Shown in pieces: positions 15,279 to 20,797 of a stretch of 20,797 bases of DNA. The stretch comes from Actinomycetes bacterium (GTDB taxonomy: Bacteria; Actinomycetota; Actinomycetes; Mycobacteriales; Micromonosporaceae). The notes below the pieces were generated by a model. It did not search any database. It was given only the letters and a program-made list of their open reading frames with translations, and was not told the DNA's origin. The translations under genes and the position numbers were made by a program. Every line of letters starts with the position of its first letter. The stretch's first letter is position 1. Location: the NCBI GenBank assembly GCA_023402505.1, contig JAEYGD010000010.1, forward strand, positions 1 through 20,797, in the 5' to 3' direction.

Positions 15279-15321
15279 CTGCGTCCTCCCCGTCCGCGAG
15301 CGAACCCGGAGTCCCAGGGTG

Positions 15322-16200
15322 TCACCCGGAACGGCTACCGACCAGCACCACCCGGCTGCCGATCCGGCCGAGTTCCCAGTAACGCACGGCGTCGGTGTGC
15401 AGCAGGTTGACGCAGCCGTGCGAGCCGAGCGAGAAGTCGTGCAGGTAGGTGGTGGTCTCGTGGAAGCCCATGCCCCGCGTGAAGTGCTGCCAGTAGGGCA
15501 GCCACACCTCGTACGGGTTGGACCACTCCTTCGGGTTGCGCCGGTCGATGGTGAACGTGCCGGCCGGGGTGCGGTAGCCGGCCATGCCGGTGCGGGTGAC
15601 GGTCGGTTTCGCGACGACCTTCCCGTCGCGCATCACCCAGGTGGTCTGCCGGGTCAGGTCGACGCAGAAGGTGAGCCCGCTCCGGTTGCCGCACGCACCG
15701 GTGTCGGTGGTGGCGAGCCGCTTCGCCACCGCGTACGTCAGCGGGCCGGCACGGCCGTGGGCCGGGCGGATGTCGTACCTCTTCTGGAAGCGCTTGATGG
15801 CCGCGCAGTCGGCGGCGGACTGGCGGCCGTCGACGGTCAGCGTCCCGAAACCGCCCAGCCGGGCGAGGTACGTCTCGACCTCGCGTTGGCGCTCGCCCTG
15901 CGGGCAGCCGGCGGGCGACGGGGTGCTGCTCGGCCGGGGCGCGCTGCGGGTCGGCTCGGCTGTGGCGGTGGGGCGGGTGCGGGTCGGCGTGGGTTTCGGT
16001 TTCGGTTTCGACGGCGCCGGGGTTGACCGGTCCGGCCCGGGCGCACCGCTCGCCCCCGTTGGCTGCTCCGCCGCTCCGGCCGGTGCGGCTCCCCCGCCCA
16101 CACCGCCCTCGGCCTGCGGATCGAACGCGCACGCACCGGCGCCGACCAGCGTGACGACCACGAGGGCGACGAGCCGGGTGGCGAACCGGAACGTGAACAT
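15322..16200 (-). CDS. L,D-transpeptidase with peptidoglycan-binding-like domain (lipoprotein)
   Basis: A 292-residue envelope enzyme expected to form 3-3 cross-links in peptidoglycan or attach proteins to it. The N-terminus has a hydrophobic signal (residues 8-23) ending at Cys24 in GAGAC, a loose lipobox. A Pro/Thr/Lys-rich linker (about 30-98) reaches through the wall. Residues about 105-165 resemble a peptidoglycan-binding domain (DGRQSAADCAAIKRFQKRYDI). The YkuD catalytic domain follows, with GFHETTTYL (His247) and SHGCVNL (catalytic Cys263). Cys99/132 and Cys170/179 may form disulfides. I chose ATG 16200, preceded by GGGGGAGG; a start at 16227 is possible but lacks such a site. It is divergent from XPB. 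Confidence 0.92.
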   Translation of the reverse strand: MFTFRFATRLVALVVVTLVGAGACAFDPQAEGGVGGGAAPAGAAEQPTGASGAPGPDRSTPAPSKPKPKPTPTRTRPTATAEPTRSAPRPSSTPSPAGCPQGERQREVETYLARLGGFGTLTVDGRQSAADCAAIKRFQKRYDIRPAHGRAGPLTYAVAKRLATTDTGACGNRSGLTFCVDLTRQTTWVMRDGKVVAKPTVTRTGMAGYRTPAGTFTIDRRNPKEWSNPYEVWLPYWQHFTRGMGFHETTTYLHDFSLGSHGCVNLLHTDAVRYWELGRIGSRVVLVGSRSG

Positions 16201-16374
16201 GGCGCCTCCCCCTGCGACGGTCGTCACCCTGGTAGACGTGTGAATGCCTCACCAGGTTGCACCGGTACGCGTTTTCCTGCCGCCGGCCGCCGGCGTGCAA
16301 CACTGGATGGTCGGCCCGGGGCAGGTCAGCCCGCAGGCGGTGGCCGGCGTCCCGACCGGAGGAGAGGCGCTTTC
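16201..16374. promoter_or_regulatory. Divergent promoter region of L,D-transpeptidase and XPB
   Basis: This 174-bp spacer must contain the promoters of both genes. An inverted pair GTTGCAC (16256-16262) and GTGCAAC (16295-16301) lies in it, 39 bp centre to centre, and could be half-sites for a shared regulator. The XPB start has a strong GGAGGAGAGG at 16358-16367. I could not place -10/-35 boxes with confidence. Confidence 0.4.
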
Positions 16375-18054
16375 GTGAGCGGTGGACCCCTGATCGTGCA
16401 GTCGGACAAGACCCTGCTGCTGGAGATCGACCACCCCGACGCGCAGGCCTGCCGGATGGCGATCGCCCCGTTCGCCGAGCTGGAGCGCTCCCCGGAGCAC
16501 GTGCACACGTACCGGCTGACCCCGCTGGGGTTGTGGAACGCCCGCGCCGCCGGCCACGACGCCGAGGGTGTGGTCGACGCGCTGATCAAGTTCAGCCGGT
16601 ACCCGGTGCCGCACGCGCTGCTGGTCGACGTGGCCGAGACCATGGACCGGTACGGCCGGTTGCAGCTCGCCAACGACCCGGTGCACGGCCTGGTCCTGCG
16701 GGCCCTGGACCGGGTGGTGCTGGTCGAGGTCGCCAAGAGCAAGAAGCTCGCCGGGATGCTCGGCGCGAAGATCGACGACGACACGATCGCGGTGCACCCG
16801 TCCGAGCGGGGCCGGCTCAAGCAGGCGCTGCTGAAGCTCGGCTGGCCGGCGGAGGACCTGGCCGGGTACGTCGACGGCGAGGCGCACCCGATCGAGCTGG
16901 CCGAGGCCGGCAAGGAGGGCCGCAAGCCGTGGACGCTGCGGTCGTACCAGCGGGAGGCGGTCGACTCGTTCTGGGCCGGCGGGTCCGGTGTGGTGGTGCT
17001 GCCCTGCGGCGCCGGCAAGACCCTGGTGGGCGCGGCGGCGATGGCCGAGGCGAAGGCGACCACGCTGATCCTGGTCACCAACACGGTGGCGGGACGGCAG
17101 TGGAAGCGGGAGCTGATCGCCCGCACGTCGCTGACCGAGGAGGAGATCGGCGAGTACTCGGGCGAGCGCAAGGAGATCCGCCCGGTCACCATCGCCACGT
17201 ACCAGGTGCTGACCTCCCGCAAGAAGGGCGTGTTCACCCACCTGGACCTGTTCGGCGCCCGCGACTGGGGCCTGGTCATCTACGACGAGGTGCACCTGCT
17301 GCCCGCGCCGATCTTCCGGTTCACCGCGGACCTCCAGGCCCGCCGCCGGCTGGGCCTCACGGCGACCCTGGTACGCGAGGACGGCCGCGAGGGCGACGTG
17401 TTCAGCCTGATCGGCCCCAAGCGGTACGACGCGCCGTGGAAGGACATCGAGGCGCAGGGCTGGATCGCCCCGGCCGAGTGCACCGAGGTACGGGTGACGC
17501 TGACCGACGCGGAGCGGATGTCGTACGCGACGGCGGAGGCCGAGGAGCGCTACCGGATGGCGGCGACCGCCCGCACGAAGCTCCCGGTGGTGCGGGCCCT
17601 GGTGGACCGGCACGAGGGCGAGCAGACGCTGGTGATCGGCGCGTACATCGACCAGTTGCACCAGTTGGGGGAGTACCTGGACGCGCCGATCGTGCAGGGG
17701 TCGACGACCAACAAGGAGCGCGAGCGGCTGTTCGACGCGTTCCGGTCGGGTGAGCTGCGCACGCTGGTGATCTCGAAGGTGGGGAACTTCTCGATCGACC
17801 TGCCGGAGGCGGCGGTGGCGATCCAGGTGTCGGGGACGTTCGGGTCGCGGCAGGAGGAGGCGCAGCGGCTCGGGCGGGTGCTGCGGCCGAAGGCGGACGG
17901 CCGGCAGGCGCACTTCTACACGGTGGTGTCCCGGGACACGATCGACACGGAGTACGCGGCGCACCGGCAGCGGTTCCTGGCCGAGCAGGGGTACGCGTAC
18001 ACGATCGTCGACGCCGACGACGTCCTCGGCCCGACCCTGCCCTCGTTCGACTGA
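16375..18054 (+). CDS. DNA repair helicase XPB (superfamily 2)
   Basis: A 559-residue 3'-5' DNA helicase, the bacterial counterpart of the TFIIH subunit XPB. ATP-binding Walker A is PCGAGKT (210-216), Walker B DEVH (304-307), motif III LTAT (328-331), directly followed by the XPB-specific RED motif (334-336), and motif VI QEEAQRLGRVLRP (493-505). The N-terminal 185 residues (LTPLGLWNARAAG, VDALIKFSRYPVP) form the accessory domain of actinobacterial XPB. GTG 16375 with GGAGGAGAGG upstream is the start; the frame is open 45 codons further without support. A role in nucleotide excision or transcription-linked repair is likely but not shown by the sequence. It is near the PF13625-type protein, a frequent neighbour in actinobacteria. 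Confidence 0.95.
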   Translation: MSGGPLIVQSDKTLLLEIDHPDAQACRMAIAPFAELERSPEHVHTYRLTPLGLWNARAAGHDAEGVVDALIKFSRYPVPHALLVDVAETMDRYGRLQLANDPVHGLVLRALDRVVLVEVAKSKKLAGMLGAKIDDDTIAVHPSERGRLKQALLKLGWPAEDLAGYVDGEAHPIELAEAGKEGRKPWTLRSYQREAVDSFWAGGSGVVVLPCGAGKTLVGAAAMAEAKATTLILVTNTVAGRQWKRELIARTSLTEEEIGEYSGERKEIRPVTIATYQVLTSRKKGVFTHLDLFGARDWGLVIYDEVHLLPAPIFRFTADLQARRRLGLTATLVREDGREGDVFSLIGPKRYDAPWKDIEAQGWIAPAECTEVRVTLTDAERMSYATAEAEERYRMAATARTKLPVVRALVDRHEGEQTLVIGAYIDQLHQLGEYLDAPIVQGSTTNKERERLFDAFRSGELRTLVISKVGNFSIDLPEAAVAIQVSGTFGSRQEEAQRLGRVLRPKADGRQAHFYTVVSRDTIDTEYAAHRQRFLAEQGYAYTIVDADDVLGPTLPSFD

Positions 18055-18066
18055 TCGGGCGGCGCT

Positions 18067-18183
18067 GAGCCTCCGCAGCACGTACTGGTTGAGGCTCATG
18101 CCCTCCTCCGCGGCGTGGATGGCCAGCTCGCGGTGCAGGCTCGCGCCGACCCGGAGGTTGAACCTGCCCGAGTAGCTGCGCAG
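18067..18183 (-). pseudogene. Relic of HicB-family antitoxin (C-terminal domain only)
   Basis: The minus strand encodes SYSGRFNLRVGASLHRELAI followed by HAAEEGMSLNQYVLRRLSAA, the ribbon-helix-helix DNA-binding tail of HicB-type antitoxins, in which it follows an RNase-H-like N-terminal domain. Here that N-terminal domain is absent: just upstream the reading frame enters the 78-bp hairpin at 18190-18267. Downstream the frame has no stop and runs antisense into the XPB gene. No HicA toxin is nearby. I conclude that this is a fragment truncated at both ends, not a working gene, although expression of a short RHH peptide cannot be excluded. Confidence 0.75.
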
Positions 18184-18189
18184 GAAACA

Positions 18190-18267
18190 TTGATCGACTC
18201 GTGCTGCGGCATGTTGGGGTATCACCGGCGCGGGACACCCCAACATGCCGCAACCGGAGTCGATCAA
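18190..18267. terminator. 78-bp hairpin, likely bidirectional terminator or repeated palindrome
   Basis: Arms 18190-18220 and 18237-18267 pair at 28 of 31 positions, with 16 consecutive pairs around the loop (TGCGGCATGTTGGGGT at 18205-18220 and its complement at 18237-18252) and 11 consecutive pairs at the base (TTGATCGACTC). The loop is 16 nt. It lies between convergent XPB and the metalloprotease gene. There is no clear T-run; termination is inferred from position. Confidence 0.8.
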
Positions 18268-18278
18268 GAAAGGGGTGG

Positions 18279-19241
18279 TCAGCCGCGCCCGCCGGCCCGG
18301 AAGGCCACCCAGGCGTCGCTCATCCGGTCCGCCTGGCCCGGGGTGAACATGTTCATGCAGGAGTCCTGCGTGTAGTCCATGAAGTTGCGGATCGGGTCCA
18401 GCCCGGGTGCGTCGCAGCTGTCCGCGCCGACCGGGCAGTTGAACTGCGGGTACGCCTCGCGCGGCGTGTCGGCGACGAAGTCGCCCGCGGCCGAGCAGCC
18501 GTGCGCGAAGGTGTGCTCCAGCATCAGCCAGTGGCCGACCTCGTGGGTCAGCGTGTCACCCAGGGCGTACTTGCCGGCGGTGCCGCCCGGCATCGACTCG
18601 TCGAGGATCACCACGCCGTCGATGTAGTCCCGGCCGTTGTTGTAGTCCTTCGGGAAGTACGCCCAGCCGAGCAGGCCGCCGCCGATGTTGGCGGCGTACA
18701 CGTTGAGGGTCTCGGAGTCGCCGGTGTACAGCGCCTTCTTCATGTCCCGCTCGTTCTTGCCCGGCACGACGGTGTACCAGGCGCTGTTCACCACCCAGTT
18801 CGTGTCGACCAGTTCGAACCGGAACGGGGTGTTGGAGGCGTTCGGCGCGGTGGCACCGGAGAAGGAGTCGTTCAGCACCTCCATCTGGTCCGCGATCATG
18901 GTGTTGAACCGCGCGGTCTCCGCCGCCGTCAGCGGGTGGTCGGAGATCAGGTGGAACACCGTGGGCACGGTGACGCTCCCGTTGGCCAGGCGCGGCGAGT
19001 CCTTGATGACGCCGTACGCCTTCGCCTCGTTCTGGGAGTAGAGCGCCGGCTCCTTGGCGGTGGCGCCTTCCTTCACGCGTGCCGTGCTGTGGCCGTGGCC
19101 GTCCGGCTCGCACGCCTCGACGCCCGGGGAGGCGGTCACGGGTGCGGCCGAGGCCACCGCCCCGGAGGCGGCACCGGCCGCCAGGAACGTCGCGGCGGTG
19201 GTGGTGAGGACAGCCAGTCTGAACGTCGGTCTTCTGTGCAT
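18279..19241 (-). CDS. Secreted zinc metalloprotease, M43 (pappalysin-like) type
   Basis: A 320-residue exported protease. Residues 1-33 are a signal peptide (MHRRPTFRLAVLTTTAATFL, probable cut at ASA-AP). The zinc site is HEVGHWLMLEH at 233-243: His233, Glu234, His237 and His243 are intact, but the Gly of HExxHxxGxxH is Met240. The Met-turn block NFMDYTQDSCMNMFT (286-300) and the four cysteines 249, 269, 276 and 295 are as in M43 enzymes. A propeptide-like segment lies between about 34 and 90. ATG 19241 has AAAGG eight bases upstream. It probably degrades extracellular protein or peptide; the natural substrate is unknown. Confidence 0.9.
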   Translation of the reverse strand: MHRRPTFRLAVLTTTAATFLAAGAASGAVASAAPVTASPGVEACEPDGHGHSTARVKEGATAKEPALYSQNEAKAYGVIKDSPRLANGSVTVPTVFHLISDHPLTAAETARFNTMIADQMEVLNDSFSGATAPNASNTPFRFELVDTNWVVNSAWYTVVPGKNERDMKKALYTGDSETLNVYAANIGGGLLGWAYFPKDYNNGRDYIDGVVILDESMPGGTAGKYALGDTLTHEVGHWLMLEHTFAHGCSAAGDFVADTPREAYPQFNCPVGADSCDAPGLDPIRNFMDYTQDSCMNMFTPGQADRMSDAWVAFRAGGRG

Positions 19242-19304
19242 CGTTGCACCTTTCGAGAGCTATGAAAGGAGTGCGGAACCGACGCGGGGTTGTCAGTGTG
19301 CGGT

Positions 19305-19353
19305 CAATGACGTCGTCGTTCCGGTATAAGACCACGTCATTGCCGTCCGGCAA
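19305..19353 (-). promoter_or_regulatory. Two inverted repeats upstream of the metalloprotease
   Basis: CAATGACGT (19305-19313) and ACGTCATTG (19334-19342) form a perfect 9-bp inverted pair with a 20-bp gap. Overlapping its right end, TTGCCG-TC-CGGCAA (19340-19353) is a second palindrome. Minus-strand TATACC (19328-19323) lies between the arms and could be a -10 box. Operator sites for control of the protease are plausible; the assignment is inferred. Confidence 0.5.
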
Positions 19354-19404
19354 CAGACCCTTCACAAGGCGAATCGCCAGGCCGAGCCATCGAGGGCCGT
19401 CAGG

Positions 19405-19881
19405 TCACTTGTAGAAGCCTTCGCGCAGGTTGATGCCGTGCTCAAGCCACGCTTTGAGGGCAGCGAGCATGCCCGTCCACCCCTCGCAGTTGCCGAACGC
19501 GGCCCGGGCGCCCTCGGGGGTCGGCTGCCAGGACGTCTCGGTGATGGTCACCAGGGTGCGGGTGTCGTCGTCGACCGACTCGAACTCGAAGACGACCCGG
19601 GTGTTGCCGCCTTCGCCCGTGGTCGCCTCGCCGTCCCACTCGATGACGATCCGGCGCGGTGGCTCGGCCTCGGCCACCGTCACCGGGAAAGCGCCCGGGA
19701 AGTCGTGGAAGTCCCAGGAGACCTGCTCCCCCGGGGCCAGCCGCCCGCGTGCGCCCCCGGTGGTGAAGTAGCGCGAGAGTTGCGCGGGGTCGGCGACCGC
19801 CTCGTACACCTCGGCCGGTGGTCGCGCGATACGCCCGGAGACGGTGAAGGACAGTTCCGTGAGTGTGCCGTCGGCAGTCAT
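19405..19881 (-). CDS. SRPBCC / AHSA1-like protein
   Basis: A 158-residue protein of the START/SRPBCC superfamily, activator of Hsp90 ATPase homologue 1-like group. The pattern is typical: an N-terminal strand (ELSFTVSGRIARPPAEVYEAVAD), the YFTTGG segment, the WDFHDFPGAFPVTVAEAEPPRRIVIEW core, TRVVFEFESVDDDTRTLVTITE and the long C-terminal helix (NCEGWTGMLAALKAWLEHG). The fold binds hydrophobic ligands; the ligand is unknown. ATG 19881 is only 16 bp from the divergent arsR ATG. ArsR regulators paired with AHSA1 proteins are common in actinobacteria, often in the same direction; here the pair is divergent. No ribosome site fits upstream, so the mRNA may be leaderless. Confidence 0.9.
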   Translation of the reverse strand: MTADGTLTELSFTVSGRIARPPAEVYEAVADPAQLSRYFTTGGARGRLAPGEQVSWDFHDFPGAFPVTVAEAEPPRRIVIEWDGEATTGEGGNTRVVFEFESVDDDTRTLVTITETSWQPTPEGARAAFGNCEGWTGMLAALKAWLEHGINLREGFYK

Positions 19882-19900
19882 GTTGTATTTTTACAACATG
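19879..19900. promoter_or_regulatory. ArsR operator spanning both start codons
   Basis: A perfect palindrome with 9-bp arms CATGTTGTA and TACAACATG around TTTT. Its two ends are the ATG start codons of the AHSA1 gene (minus) and arsR (plus). TATTTT at 19886-19891 lies at -12 to -7 of the arsR ATG; on the minus strand TAAAAA (19893-19888) lies at -12 to -7 of the AHSA1 ATG, with TTGTCG (19917-19912) 18 bp upstream as a possible -35. Both positions fit leaderless transcription and one operator controlling both genes. Confidence 0.75.
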
Positions 19901-20227
19901 ACGGGACCGGCCGACAAGGACACGGACGACGACGATCTGGTGTTCAAGGCGCTCGCGGCGCCCGCACGCCGACGGATGCTCGACGCGCTCAAGGCATCCA
20001 CCCACACGACCGGATCGCTCTGCGCCCTGCTGCCCGAGCTGGACCGCACCACCGTGCTGCAACACCTGCGGGTGCTCGAACGCGCCGGATTGGTGACCGG
20101 CCGCAGGGTGGGCCGGGAGCGCCACCTGTCGCTCGCCCCGCTGCCGATCAAGCGCATCCACGACCGCTGGATCAGCGGCTACATGCGGGCGGCCGTCGAC
20201 CTGCTCGAACAGCTGGACGCCGAGTGA
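19898..20227 (+). CDS. ArsR-family transcriptional regulator
   Basis: A 109-residue winged-helix regulator. The start of the fold is DDLVFKALAAPARRRMLDALK (13-32), the helix-turn-helix lies at about 38-62 (SLCALLPELDRTTVLQHLRVL) and the wing is ERAGLVTGRRVGRERHLSLA (61-80). It lacks the CVC metal-binding motif of ArsR/SmtB metal sensors and has only Cys42, so it belongs to the non-metal-sensing group often paired with SRPBCC proteins. I choose ATG 19898, which begins directly at the operator palindrome; the frame is open to 19844, but that would overlap the AHSA1 gene. Probably represses itself and the divergent AHSA1 gene. It converges with the TIGR03089 gene, 15 bp between stop codons. Confidence 0.92.
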   Translation: MTGPADKDTDDDDLVFKALAAPARRRMLDALKASTHTTGSLCALLPELDRTTVLQHLRVLERAGLVTGRRVGRERHLSLAPLPIKRIHDRWISGYMRAAVDLLEQLDAE

Positions 20228-20242
20228 GGCTCGGCCGGCCGG

Positions 20243-20797
20243 TCAGATGACGCGGGTGATCCGTTCGGCGGCGATCAGCGCGTCCCGCCGGGCCGGGTCG
20301 AGGTTGACGGCCAGCACCACGGACGCGCCGGCCGACAGCGGGGCGAGCAGCCACTTGACCGGCTGCTCGTGTTCGGCCACGTCGACCAGCAGCCGGTCCC
20401 CGGTACGCAGGTCGAGCTGGTCGGCGACCGCCTTCGCCAGCCCGCCCCACTCGCCGTAGCTGGTGCCGTCCGGGCTGGCCGGGTCGGTCGCGCGGATCAT
20501 CGCGTGGTCCGGCGGCGCGTCGGTGTGCCGGAGCACCTCGACGGAGAAGTCCAGCCAGCCGGCGGGCACGTCGGCCAGCGCACCGGACGCGCCGACGAGG
20601 TAGCGGTGCAGCCCGTCCGGTACGTCCTCCAGCCAGTCGTCGAGACGCTCCGGGGTCACGAACACCGCGTCGTACGGTCGCTCGGCACCCGGCTCCAGCA
20701 CCGGCAGCCCGGCGGTGGCGCGCGGCCGGAACGACACCGCCAGCCCGGCCGCCCAGGCCCCCAGCAACACCGCGGCGGTACGCCAGTGCGGCGGCAG
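20243..20797 (-). CDS. TIGR03089 family protein (AMP-binding-like), 3' part
   Basis: The C-terminal 184 residues of a protein whose start lies beyond the window; the frame is open to the last base, reading LPPHWRTAAVLLGAWAAGLA at the edge. Content matches the actinobacterial TIGR03089 family, which resembles the N-terminal part of adenylate-forming (acyl-CoA synthetase-like) enzymes: WRTAAVLLGAWAAGLAV, DGTSYGEWGGLAKAVADQ, DRLLVDVAEHEQPVKWLLAPLSAGASVVL, and the final ITRVI. Family members are short and lack the C-terminal adenylating subdomain, so catalytic activity is doubtful. Function unknown. It is convergent with arsR. Confidence 0.85.
   Translation of the reverse strand: MPPHWRTAAVLLGAWAAGLAVSFRPRATAGLPVLEPGAERPYDAVFVTPERLDDWLEDVPDGLHRYLVGASGALADVPAGWLDFSVEVLRHTDAPPDHAMIRATDPASPDGTSYGEWGGLAKAVADQLDLRTGDRLLVDVAEHEQPVKWLLAPLSAGASVVLAVNLDPARRDALIAAERITRVI

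Noticed and set aside
16249..18267. 672-residue open frame antisense to XPB
   Set aside because: It is a shadow of the high-GC XPB gene. Only its first part (18067-18183) carries recognisable protein sequence, reported as the HicB relic.

Overview
The window looks like chromosomal DNA of a high-GC actinomycete, most probably of the Micromonosporaceae (Micromonospora-like). I infer this from the very high GC content, frequent GTG and TTG starts, and families typical of actinobacteria (SepH, DUF2530, DUF3027, TIGR03089, bacterial XPB, futalosine-pathway menaquinone genes). No taxonomic marker gene is present. I saw no rRNA, tRNA, CRISPR array, transposase or phage gene.

Layout. (1) 1-2,787: the 3' end of a sepH-like gene, an aldo/keto reductase, a convergent thpR (2'-5' RNA ligase fold) and a membrane-anchored hypothetical gene. 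A 58-bp perfect palindrome flanked by mirrored C/G tracts separates the convergent pair, and five 27-bp tandem repeats sit in front of thpR. (2) 2,903-6,617: a MarR regulator with its MFS exporter, an AzgA-type purine permease, and a divergent DUF2530 membrane protein. (3) 6,636-11,479: DUF3027, divergent from an MFS-like membrane protein followed closely by mqnB; then 777 bp of repeat-rich non-coding DNA; then mqnD. MqnB and MqnD are two steps of the futalosine route to menaquinone. (4) 11,440-18,054: a cold-shock-domain protein and an HAD phosphatase on the minus strand, a large XPB/Ssl2-like helicase-associated protein with a WYL-like tail, a small membrane protein, an L,D-transpeptidase and the XPB helicase. 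(5) 18,055-20,797: a relic of a HicB antitoxin abutting a 78-bp hairpin, a secreted M43-type metalloprotease, a divergent AHSA1/ArsR pair sharing one 22-bp palindrome across both start codons, and the 3' part of a TIGR03089 gene.

Most genes are ordinary. The unexplained structure lies in the spacers: two long near-perfect hairpins between convergent genes (1398-1455 and 18190-18267), a 130-bp MITE-like inverted repeat between mqnB and mqnD (10109-10238), four different short-period tandem or duplicated repeat families, and operator palindromes that leave no room for a leader in front of marR, arsR and the AHSA1 gene. The strongest candidates for something little described are the hairpin with mirrored G-quadruplex tracts, the 130-bp inverted-repeat element, and the divergent leaderless arsR/AHSA1 switch.
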